7,111 nucleotides of DNA from positions 1 to 7,111 of the forward strand of contig JACPMD010000074.1 of assembly GCA_016186235.1 (NCBI GenBank), read 5' to 3'. Positions 1-5,792 of this stretch are shown one piece after another (within the stretch, counting starts at the first letter, position 1; the number at the start of each line of letters is the position of its first letter). The DNA is from Candidatus Roizmanbacteria bacterium (lineage in GTDB: Bacteria; Patescibacteriota; Microgenomatia; UBA1406; GWC2-37-13). Below the pieces are notes generated by a model. The model worked only from the letters and a program-made list of their open reading frames with translations, made no database searches and was not told the origin of the DNA. The position numbers were made by a program, and so were the translations under genes.

Positions 1-170
1 TTACTTTGAATAAGACCAAAGTCGTCTTTACGCTGTTTTTGTTCCTTAAGATAAAAACGGACTGCTTCACGAATGAGCTCAGAACGACTGCGGGAATCTT
101 CTCTCGCCATAAGATCTACTTCATTCAATAACTTTTCCGGGATCACAAAATTGATGAGTTGTTTTAGCAT
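1..170 (-). CDS. Ribbon-helix-helix (CopG-like) DNA-binding protein, partial
   Basis: The first 56 codons of a gene that leaves the window at its 3' end; it starts at the ATG at 170-168. The protein opens with a short strand (KQLINFVIP), then helix A (EKLLNEVDLMARED), then a turn and helix B (SRSELIREAVRFYLKEQ). This is the classic ribbon-helix-helix plan, in which two chains pair their strands and insert them in the DNA major groove. Such proteins are usually autoregulators, often the antitoxin of a toxin-antitoxin pair, but any partner gene would lie beyond the left edge and cannot be seen. There is no Shine-Dalgarno site. A TATTAT box at 182-177 stands so that transcription would begin at the ATG itself. 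A hairpin lies 17 bases upstream. The fold is clear; the role (antitoxin or plain repressor) is open. Confidence 0.8.
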   Translation of the reverse strand, partial: MLKQLINFVIPEKLLNEVDLMAREDSRSRSELIREAVRFYLKEQKQRKDDFGLIQS

Positions 171-187
171 ATTACTATAATATAAGG

Positions 188-216
188 AACTGCGGACTAA
201 TAGTCCGCAGTTTTCT
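188..216 (+). terminator. Perfect hairpin 1 followed by a short T-run on the plus strand
   Basis: Bases 188-199 (AACTGCGGACTA) are exactly complementary to 201-212, with one base between, so a folded stem of about 10 bp closes a tight loop. TTTTCT follows on the plus strand, the form of an intrinsic terminator. However, no plus-strand gene lies upstream inside the window. On the minus strand the hairpin is 17 bases before the start of the ribbon-helix-helix gene and is followed only by TTCCTTATAT. It could be a terminator of an antisense transcript, an mRNA leader structure or a REP-like dispersed palindrome. The hairpin is certain, its function is not. Confidence 0.45.
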
Positions 217-253
217 AAAGGTTATTAATTGTTCCTTGAAATTTACCATTCAT

Positions 254-280
254 CTCCTGACTTAAAGTCAGGAGTTTTCT
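254..280 (+). terminator. Perfect hairpin 2, same design as hairpin 1
   Basis: Bases 254-263 (CTCCTGACTT) pair with 265-274, giving a stem of about 9 bp and a 3-base loop, followed on the plus strand by TTTTCT at 275-280. Stem length, AGTC-type inner stem, AGTTTTCT tail and orientation match hairpin 1 some 64 bp away, while the middle of the stem differs on both arms. On the minus strand it sits about 35 bases after the stop of the nucleotidyltransferase gene, but no T-run follows it in that direction. It may be a terminator or a member of a dispersed palindrome family. Confidence 0.45.
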
Positions 281-286
281 GGATAA

Positions 287-312
287 ATTATAAACTTTAT
301 ATAAGTTGTCAA
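287..312 (-). promoter_or_regulatory. Possible promoter for the ribbon-helix-helix gene, short spacer
   Basis: A perfect TTGACA (312-307, minus strand) overlaps the TGA stop of the nucleotidyltransferase gene, and a perfect TATAAT lies at 292-287. The spacer is only 14 bases, shorter than the usual 16-18, so activity is doubtful. If used, the transcript would start near 280 and carry both hairpins in a leader of about 110 bases before the ATG at 170. Confidence 0.25.
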
Positions 313-1250
313 GATTGAGATTTGATTTTCTCTGCATAATCATCTGGATGGAACCAGAGTTGGGTATTAGTCACAATTTCATTCGTCATGTGTTTTTTTA
401 TAAAATGGAGTTGTAATTTTTTGAGCATGGACTCAATAGAATCGCCTATCAACCGCAATAAAATATCTACTATCGAGTCTTTCTTTACTCTATTTTCATC
501 TTTTCTCTTCACGCTTCTATAGAGTTCTTGTGCGTTTGGAAATATATCAAACACCCATCTATTTGTATCAATAAATTTCAAATAGCTCTCGTCTTTTTGT
601 ACAAGCGGTTTCATCTGCAATACTTCGTGCGCTCCATATTCAGTTTTTTTATTATTGGGAAGGGCTAAATTTGATTCGTCGAGAAAGAGATTAAGGCAAA
701 CTTTGTCAGTAGACCGTAGAACGTGAAACGTAGAACGTGAAAAGTCTCTTTTTCTTCTTGTTCCCATAATTTGAGCTAAGAGTAAAGCGAGGAATCTCCC
801 TGTAAATAAACGGTTTTTGGCAGTGATGATAAATAAATCGATATCATGGTCAGCATCAGCATTCAGCATGGCTACAGAGCCGGATAATCCAACGAGCTTA
901 ATTTGGGGGAAAAGTGAGAGGATTCTGATGTAAGAAAGAACCTTTTTGATTTTTTTTTGAGAGATTTTCCGCCGTTTTTCGTAGATTTGAGCTTGATTAC
1001 TATACTCCCCTAGAGTATACCTATTAGAGTTTTTAATTTGGAATTCAAAATCCGATACTCTAGTTTTTTTTGATTTTTGGCTTTTTATGAGGCGCTGTTT
1101 CTCTATTTTTGCCAAAATGCTCGCTAGATGCCGTTTTTGGGCCCTTTTTTTGAGAAAGGTATGTATCTCATCTATCGTTGGAGGATAGTTGAAGCGAGAG
1201 AAATAGCCAAGAGTCTCAAGAATATCTTTTTCAATAACTTTTGTGTTCAT
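309..1250 (-). CDS. Nucleotidyltransferase-fold protein with N-terminal winged helix
   Basis: A 313-residue protein if read from the ATG at 1250-1248. The frame is also open to a TTG at 1268, but the ATG start gives the natural N-terminus MNTKVIEKDILETLGYF. Residues about 1-80 look like a winged-helix DNA-binding-like domain (helices, then a basic KRAQKRH stretch). Residues 121-140 carry the polymerase-beta-type nucleotidyltransferase signature GLSGSVA followed by DHDIDLFII, in which the two Asp of DID would bind metal. Conserved-looking pieces follow: VCLNLFLDESNLALP and the end TNTQLWFHPDDYAEKI. It overlaps the 3' end of the glycosyltransferase gene by 20 bp and lacks its own Shine-Dalgarno site, so translation is probably coupled. 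Residues about 170-181 (FSRSTFHVLRST) come from a 14-bp tandem repeat and look like an insertion. The substrate is unknown. Confidence 0.8.
   Translation of the reverse strand: MNTKVIEKDILETLGYFSRFNYPPTIDEIHTFLKKRAQKRHLASILAKIEKQRLIKSQKSKKTRVSDFEFQIKNSNRYTLGEYSNQAQIYEKRRKISQKKIKKVLSYIRILSLFPQIKLVGLSGSVAMLNADADHDIDLFIITAKNRLFTGRFLALLLAQIMGTRRKRDFSRSTFHVLRSTDKVCLNLFLDESNLALPNNKKTEYGAHEVLQMKPLVQKDESYLKFIDTNRWVFDIFPNAQELYRSVKRKDENRVKKDSIVDILLRLIGDSIESMLKKLQLHFIKKHMTNEIVTNTQLWFHPDDYAEKIKSQS
709..742. repeat. 14-bp tandem repeat, about 2.4 copies, inside a coding region
   Basis: CGTAGAACGTGAAA occurs at 715-728 and again, identical, at 729-742. GTAGAC at 709-714 looks like the start of another copy. 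Since 14 is not a multiple of three, the two copies are read in different frames, as SRST and FHVLR, yet the gene stays open. The repeat splits two parts of the nucleotidyltransferase domain, between the basic RRKRD and KVCLNLFLDE. Confidence 0.8.
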
Positions 1251-1983
1251 AGCGTTGAAGCAAAACAAGCCAGAGAAACTTGATCAATCTCAATTGTCTT
1301 CTCCATCTCCTAGGTTGAGCAATCAAACGGAAAAACCACTCAAGTCCTAGACGTCGGATAAGATGAGGCGCTCTCATGACTTTGCCTGCCAAATAGTCAA
1401 AGGCACCGCCGACTCCCATGCACACAATTCCTTGCAATTTGCTTTTGTGACGGTCCAACCATAATTCTTGCTGGGGAGAGCCAAATGAAACAAAAAGCAT
1501 ATGGGGCTTTAGCTTAGTAACTATAGAAAAAACTTGCTTCTCCTCGACAGAAGTAGGTTTTTCAATATTTTTTATTCCTTCTATCCCCCTTATCTTCGCT
1601 TGGCCTAATAGTATCTGATAGCACTGAGCTAGACGAAGTGCTAAATTTCCCTGTCCGCCAAGAAGCAGCACTCTCAAGCGTTCCCTCTTGGCCATCTTCA
1701 TGAGTTCTTCCATGAGGCCGACACCCGTGATCCTCTCGCCTACTCGAAAGCCAAGAATTCGGGCAGCTAGAATAACCCCTATGCCGTCAATAAGCTTAAT
1801 TTGAGCTGTCTGTATAACGTTTCTGAATGTTTTATCCTCACGTGAAAGAATTATATTCTCGGGATTGAGCGAAACTATATGAAAAAAACCACTCGGGCGT
1901 TTGATGTACTTTTCAATTTGCTCTAGGATCTCTTGTTTATTCTGCACTGGGATCTCCAACTCTAATAGTGTTCGAGAAGACAT
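1231..1983 (-). CDS. WecG/TagA/CpsF family glycosyltransferase
   Basis: A 250-residue enzyme of the GT26 family, which moves an N-acetylhexosamine-type sugar from a UDP donor onto an undecaprenyl-linked sugar at the inner face of the membrane during assembly of teichoic acid, exopolysaccharide or similar surface polymers. The family landmarks are present in order: SLNPENI (38-44), DGIG (66-69; the Asp matches the proposed catalytic base of TagA), ERITGVGLMEEL (83-94), LLLGGQGNLA (106-115), FVSFGSPQQELWL (164-176), GVGGAFDYLAGKVMRAP (190-206) and GLEWFFRL..QPRRW (213-227). The basic and aromatic C-terminal part (about 206-245) fits the membrane-binding appendage of TagA. Length is normal for the family. 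The ATG at 1983 has no Shine-Dalgarno site; a TAAAAT box at 1997-1992 would place +1 about 2 bases before it. The acceptor cannot be read from sequence. The next gene starts inside its last codons. Confidence 0.93.
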   Translation of the reverse strand: MSSRTLLELEIPVQNKQEILEQIEKYIKRPSGFFHIVSLNPENIILSREDKTFRNVIQTAQIKLIDGIGVILAARILGFRVGERITGVGLMEELMKMAKRERLRVLLLGGQGNLALRLAQCYQILLGQAKIRGIEGIKNIEKPTSVEEKQVFSIVTKLKPHMLFVSFGSPQQELWLDRHKSKLQGIVCMGVGGAFDYLAGKVMRAPHLIRRLGLEWFFRLIAQPRRWRRQLRLIKFLWLVLLQRYEHKSY

Positions 1984-2063
1984 GATATATAATTTTACTA
2001 CAAGTAATTCTTTTTTCCTTGAATTATTAAATAATGTCGTTTTTGTTCAATTTTTTTAATTCA

Positions 2064-2095
2064 AATATAGCCTAATTTTGAGACTAATATGTCAA
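2064..2095 (-). promoter_or_regulatory. Weak promoter candidate in the AT-rich spacer before the glycosyltransferase
   Basis: The spacer 1984-2207 is very AT-rich and holds no gene that I can support. It contains a perfect TTGACA at 2095-2090 (minus strand) and a TATATT at 2069-2064, but the spacing is 20 bases, which is long. A transcript from it would have a leader of about 70 bases. The small palindrome TATTAT-TG-ATAATA lies further upstream. A TAAAAT at 1997-1992 is a rival -10 box for a leaderless message. Confidence 0.25.
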
Positions 2096-2207
2096 TATTC
2101 TATCGATTTTCTATTATTGATAATAAACTATACTATAGATCTTATTTAATTATTAACTTTTCTTTTTTAAAAAATTTTTAAATAAAGTAGCATTTTTTCC
2201 TTAATTA

Positions 2208-3230
2208 CTATCGGATTGCTTCCTTAAAACTATCGAGATTTTCGAGCGTCATACCGACTCCACGGATCACGCAAAACAGAGGTTCGTCCACAACGAACGA
2301 AGCTACTCCTGTGTAATAAGAAACATAGCGATCAATATTTGTTAATAGCGCTGTCCCTCCTGTCAATACAATTCCCTTATCGACGATGTCTGCGGCAAGT
2401 TCTGGAGGAGTTTGGGATAATACCTGTTTTATCCCTTCTAAGATTTGTTTGAGCGGCCGCTGAATCGCTTCGTTAATTGTCCGCTCACCCACTTCAATGA
2501 TTCTCGGCAGGCCGGTTTGAAAATCTCTTCCCTTTACTTCCATTTTTTTCTCTTCTTTGTTTGGAGGCCTTTTTTCCTCACTTTCTATAAAAGCATTGCC
2601 GATTTTCATCTTCAAATCCTCGGCGGTCCGTTCACCAATGATCAAATTTTCCTTTTTGCGCATATGAGTAATAATAGCTTCATCAAGCTTTGTTCCTGCT
2701 ACCCGCACCGTCTTATAGACGACCAACTGACCAAGTGAAATAATGGCCACCTCGCTTGTTCCACCTCCTAAATTTACGATCATATGACCAGAGGCCTGGG
2801 AAATAGGTATTTTTGCTCCTATGGCGGCCGCCAAGGGTTCTTCAATCAAATAGACGTCTGATGCGCCCGCCTGTTTACACGCCGCAACAACGGCTCTTTT
2901 TTCGACTTGGCTTGCTCCGCCAGGGATAGAAATTAACATTTGCGGCCACAGAATTCTCCCTTTTAAGGCCTTCTTCAAGAAATAGGTAATCATCGCCGAG
3001 GTTGTTTTATAATCAGCAATTACCCCTTCTTTAAGAGGACGGGACGCAATGATTGAGCCGGGTGTACGACCCAACATCTCCTTTGCGTCTTCTCCGACGG
3101 CGAGAATTTTTTTGTCTTCGAGCGAATATGCCACAACGGTTGGTTCTCGCAGTACTACTCCTTCTTGAGCTACGTATACGAGAGTGTTTGCGGTGCCAAG
3201 ATCGATGCCTACCTTCTTACGGAAGAACAT
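2208..3230 (-). CDS. mreB: Rod-shape determining protein MreB (bacterial actin)
   Basis: A 340-residue actin-like ATPase that polymerises under the membrane and guides cell-wall synthesis. Phosphate-1 loop: VGIDLGTANT (7-16) with Asp10. Catalytic-Glu region: IEEPLAAAIGA (129-139) with Glu131. Phosphate-2 loop: IVNLGGGTSEVAIISLG (151-167). Adenosine motif: VLTGGTALL (288-296). The N-terminus MFFRKKVGID is short and part-hydrophobic, fitting a membrane-touching tail. Length is normal. Two oddities: residue 153 is Asn (codon AAT) where most MreBs have Asp, and a charged stretch of about a dozen residues (about 218-229) is inserted before the usual MEVKGRD segment. No mreC, mreD or rodA follows; the gene stands alone, divergent from the PEGA gene. 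It ends in TAG. AGGT lies too close to the ATG to be a good ribosome site. Confidence 0.95.
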   Translation of the reverse strand: MFFRKKVGIDLGTANTLVYVAQEGVVLREPTVVAYSLEDKKILAVGEDAKEMLGRTPGSIIASRPLKEGVIADYKTTSAMITYFLKKALKGRILWPQMLISIPGGASQVEKRAVVAACKQAGASDVYLIEEPLAAAIGAKIPISQASGHMIVNLGGGTSEVAIISLGQLVVYKTVRVAGTKLDEAIITHMRKKENLIIGERTAEDLKMKIGNAFIESEEKRPPNKEEKKMEVKGRDFQTGLPRIIEVGERTINEAIQRPLKQILEGIKQVLSQTPPELAADIVDKGIVLTGGTALLTNIDRYVSYYTGVASFVVDEPLFCVIRGVGMTLENLDSFKEAIR

Positions 3231-3306
3231 ACCTATTTATTGTATAATATCGTGGGAAAATTCTCGCATTTCTGTTTTTAAATATATCAAAATAGTATAA
3301 AAGTAT
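3231..3306. promoter_or_regulatory. Divergent promoter region between mreB and the PEGA gene
   Basis: These 76 bp must hold the starts of both divergent transcripts. On the minus strand TATTAT at 3249-3244 would start mreB mRNA about 7 bases before the ATG. On the plus strand TATAAA at 3296-3301 would put +1 at the PEGA start codon within a base. A plus-strand TATAAT at 3243-3248 is a rival. None has a convincing -35 box at the right distance, so the exact sites are guesses. Confidence 0.35.
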
Positions 3307-4503
3307 ATGAAACTACTCTATCGACTTTTTTTTGTCACCGGGTTTCTCGTCGTCCTTGTGTTAGTTATTGCGATTGCTCGTGGGTACAGAATCGATTTTG
3401 AAAATCGCTCTCTCTCGTCGACCGGGATTCTCGCAATAAGCTCCCATCCTAGAGCTGCCAAAGTATACATCAATGACACACTTAAAGGAGTAACAGATAT
3501 CAACCTAACCCTTTCTCCTGGCGCCTATCGCATCGAGGTTAAAAAAGACGGATATACAAGCTGGTCGAAGGAAGTAACACTGAGAGGAGAACTCGTGATG
3601 AGTATTGATGCGATACTCTTTCCCTTAAATCCTACCCTCTCTCCACTAACAAACTTAGGAATTCTTAAGGCGATCCCTGTATATCCGACCGAGAAGATCG
3701 TCCTATTCTCAGAAACCGGCGATGAAACGAAAGACGGCATCTATCTCTTTGACCCAGTCAATCAACCTATTTCCTTCTTGACGCCCTTAAAGCAACTCCT
3801 CCTAAAAAAGGATGCTGCTGCCTTGGTTGGAGAGGTTAATTTGGCGCAGACTTCTGTGACGTTTTCACCAGATAATACTCAAGGTATTTTCGATTTTGTC
3901 CTCTTAGATGGGACGCAACGGATCTTTTCGTACCTCGTTTCATTGGATGAGGCTAATGGAACGCCGTTTGATGTATCGACCTCGAAAGAGACCCTTCTTG
4001 CAGCCTGGAAGAGACAAAGAGAGCTCGATACGCTAAAAATATTTGAAAGCTTTCCTAGAGAATTTACAAAAATAGCCACAGACTCTTTTCAAATGGTGCA
4101 ATTTTCTCCAGAGGAGACGAAAATTCTCTACCAGGTTAACAAACCTGTGAATCTGCCCTATATGATAAAACCCAGACTCATCGCGGCTAATCAAACGCCC
4201 GAGACGAGAACGCTTGATAAAGACTCATATTATCTTTATGACAAAAAAGAAGACAGAAATTATAAGTTGCCATCACCGCCTTCGAACCTCCTTTGGTACG
4301 CAGACTCTAAACATCTTCTTTTTATCGAAGGAAAAAAAATTTCAATTATCGACTATGACGGATTAAACAAACAAACCGTTTATTCCGGACCGTTTGAAAA
4401 TTCATTTTTTACAACAACGTCGGACGGAAAAATTATAATTCTTACAAATCTTAATCCGGAAGCAAATAAATTTCCTGATCTTTATTCAATCTCCGTGAGA
4501 TAA
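3307..4503 (+). CDS. PEGA-domain membrane-anchored protein with beta-propeller-like repeats
   Basis: A 398-residue protein with one N-terminal membrane segment (about 5-25, LYRLFFVTGFLVVLVLVIAI), so most of it should lie outside the cytoplasm. Residues about 40-105 form a PEGA domain: GILAISSHPRAAKVYIND, then LKGV, then LSPGAYRIEVKKDGYTSW. This is a small beta fold common in surface proteins. The rest has repeated strand patterns typical of WD40/TolB-like propellers: VTFSPDNTQGIFDF, VQFSPEETKILY, LLWYADSKHLLFIEGKKISIIDYDG and TTTSDGKIIILTNL. No catalytic motif and no LPxTG-type sorting signal are visible. It is the only plus-strand gene here, divergent from mreB and convergent with the sortase. 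A role in envelope structure or surface binding is an inference from the domains; the ligand is unknown. Confidence 0.88.
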   Translation: MKLLYRLFFVTGFLVVLVLVIAIARGYRIDFENRSLSSTGILAISSHPRAAKVYINDTLKGVTDINLTLSPGAYRIEVKKDGYTSWSKEVTLRGELVMSIDAILFPLNPTLSPLTNLGILKAIPVYPTEKIVLFSETGDETKDGIYLFDPVNQPISFLTPLKQLLLKKDAAALVGEVNLAQTSVTFSPDNTQGIFDFVLLDGTQRIFSYLVSLDEANGTPFDVSTSKETLLAAWKRQRELDTLKIFESFPREFTKIATDSFQMVQFSPEETKILYQVNKPVNLPYMIKPRLIAANQTPETRTLDKDSYYLYDKKEDRNYKLPSPPSNLLWYADSKHLLFIEGKKISIIDYDGLNKQTVYSGPFENSFFTTTSDGKIIILTNLNPEANKFPDLYSISVR

Positions 4504-4626
4504 AGATATCCTATAATTGATACGCACGGACAAAATACTCATTAAATCTAAATTAAATTATTTATTCTTATTAATTTAATCATGAAGAAGGTCTTAGTCG
4601 AGATTTTACTAATTAAAGATTAGCCC

Positions 4627-5310
4627 TTACTGAATGACTCTTGTAGCAAAAATTAACAGACGTTTAAGAGTTGTACCAAGCGGCCAACACGTCTGTAATG
4701 TAAGAAATTCAGAGTTTGATTTTCGAGTTAGATATTCGACTTGATCGGGATTTACTACGCGGGTTCCCGAAACTCTATAAAGATAGCGTTGGCCTTTGTA
4801 GAACAAATTTACTTCGTCGCCCTTCTCCAGTTTGTTCAGTAAATAAAAAACGGCATTATAGCTCCCAACGTTCCAAAAATAATCGGTGGAGTGGGCAAAA
4901 AGAAAAACATGGCTATTCTCACCGGGAAATGCGGTTCCTGCAGCATGAGCAACTCCTTTTTGCAAGGCTTCAAGGTAAGTTTTTTCTTCGGACGGATCAA
5001 TGTTGGATAAAACCCTTGCATTGGCATGAATTTTGGGAATTACGATACTGAAGTTAGGATCTTCCGGGATGAGATACTCGACGGGTTTCAAATTCAACGC
5101 CTTTGCGAGGAGGCCTTTTGGTATTTCTTCAAGTTTTTTTCCCTCATCCTGAACTCGTACCCTATCTAAAACGACATACTTCTTTTGACCTATTTTATCG
5201 ATCAAATATACAATTTCTTCACGTACGGGCAGATAAAAAGTTTTTATGATAAGGAACAGTGAAGAAAAAAGCAAAAAATTCCCGATCGTACGAAGAACTA
5301 ATACCTTCAT
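4627..5310 (-). CDS. Sortase (TLxTC-type), membrane-anchored transpeptidase
   Basis: A sortase, a cysteine transpeptidase that cuts a sorting signal on exported proteins and joins them to an envelope acceptor or to each other. Using the ATG at 5310 it has 227 residues: a membrane segment (about 9-27), a linker, then the sortase beta-barrel from about 86. The catalytic set is visible: His140 in FLFAHSTD, Cys208 in LTLQTCWPLG and Arg216 in LKRLLIFA. The frame is open to ATGs at 5361 and 5376. I prefer 5310 because MKVLVLRTIGNFLLFSS is a natural sortase N-terminus and GGAG precedes it, though with a gap of only 3 bases. A good promoter at 5396-5367 would start transcription near 5360, ruling out 5376 for that transcript but allowing a leaderless start at 5361. 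No substrate with a sorting signal is seen nearby. The gene is convergent with the PEGA gene. Confidence 0.9.
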   Translation of the reverse strand: MKVLVLRTIGNFLLFSSLFLIIKTFYLPVREEIVYLIDKIGQKKYVVLDRVRVQDEGKKLEEIPKGLLAKALNLKPVEYLIPEDPNFSIVIPKIHANARVLSNIDPSEEKTYLEALQKGVAHAAGTAFPGENSHVFLFAHSTDYFWNVGSYNAVFYLLNKLEKGDEVNLFYKGQRYLYRVSGTRVVNPDQVEYLTRKSNSEFLTLQTCWPLGTTLKRLLIFATRVIQ

Positions 5311-5366
5311 ATACTCCGGGCTGGAGATATTTTTTTTGATATGGAATAATCTTCCTTGCATGGGAT

Positions 5367-5396
5367 ATTCTAACATCCACTAGACAATTTTTTCAA
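5367..5396 (-). promoter_or_regulatory. Sortase promoter, extended -10
   Basis: On the minus strand TTGAAA (5396-5391), an 18-base spacer and TAGAAT (5372-5367) preceded by TGT form an extended -10 promoter, each box matching consensus at 5 of 6. It begins 7 bases after the stop of the toxin gene, so the sortase can be transcribed apart from the toxin-antitoxin operon. Predicted +1 is about 5360. Confidence 0.55.
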
Positions 5397-5402
5397 AACC
5401 GT

Positions 5403-5792
5403 TCAAATCTTCTCTATAATCTCTATGTCTTGCATCGGAAAGTCTTTCTTATCAAGAGTAAGTAGGACGAGATTATAGATTTTGCATGTTGCTCCTATGA
5501 AACAATCCGGGAGAGCCAATTTTTTCCCTCGTTTGATATACTTTTTTCTGTAAAAGGCACCAAGTTGTGCTACTGGGAGATCGACAGGCAGAACCTTAAA
5601 TTGAGACGTAAGCGCATTTAAGACTTTTTCCTGATCGTCGGTTGCCCCAACCAGATATTCCGCAACCACGACAGAAGAGAATACAAGCTTTTTTTCAGTG
5701 ATAGCTTTCCGCAAGAAGGAGGCATACGGTTCTTCGTTTTTAAAGCCTAAAATGAGGACATTCGTGTCTGGTAAAATCTGTTTTATTCCCAT
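5403..5792 (-). CDS. vapC: PIN-domain ribonuclease toxin (VapC-like)
   Basis: A 129-residue PIN-domain protein, the toxin half of a VapBC-type pair; such toxins are metal-dependent ribonucleases that cut tRNA, rRNA or mRNA when freed from the antitoxin. The acidic residues of the active site are in place: Asp9 in LPDTNVLI, Glu45 in VVVAEYLVG, Asp96 in ALPDCFIGA, and Asp114/Asp117 in LTLDKKDF. Length fits the family. I chose the ATG at 5792, which overlaps the end of the antitoxin gene by 10 bp and puts the first Asp at the usual position; an upstream in-frame ATG at 5816 would add 8 residues (MGKKFAIG) and a 34-bp overlap. It is transcribed from the antitoxin promoter. All catalytic residues are present, so it is probably active. 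The RNA target cannot be told. Confidence 0.88.
   Translation of the reverse strand: MGIKQILPDTNVLILGFKNEEPYASFLRKAITEKKLVFSSVVVAEYLVGATDDQEKVLNALTSQFKVLPVDLPVAQLGAFYRKKYIKRGKKLALPDCFIGATCKIYNLVLLTLDKKDFPMQDIEIIEKI

Noticed and set aside
188..212. Integron attC-like site, because the palindrome begins with AAC and ends with GTT
   Set aside because: The flanks do not fit the RYYYAAC / GTTRRRY core sites, and there is no integrase gene or cassette array.
2163..2200. Tiny minus-strand frame after an AAGGA-like site behind mreB
   Set aside because: Only 8 codons in poly-A/T sequence; the AAGGA is likely chance.
2445..2738. Plus-strand 97-residue frame inside mreB, and other frames opposite mreB, PEGA, sortase, antitoxin and atpC/atpD genes
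   Set aside because: They lie wholly opposite well-supported genes, lack family motifs and look like shadows of the real frame.
4549..4578. AT-only inverted repeat (TAAATTAA / TTAATTTA) between the convergent PEGA and sortase genes as a shared terminator
   Set aside because: The stem has no G-C pairs and a 14-base loop and would be unstable; in DNA this AT-rich such matches arise by chance. The weak CTAAT/ATTAG pair at 4609-4623 has the same problem.
4582..4623. A 13-codon plus-strand frame starting at ATG 4582
   Set aside because: Too short, with no ribosome site and no recognisable sequence.
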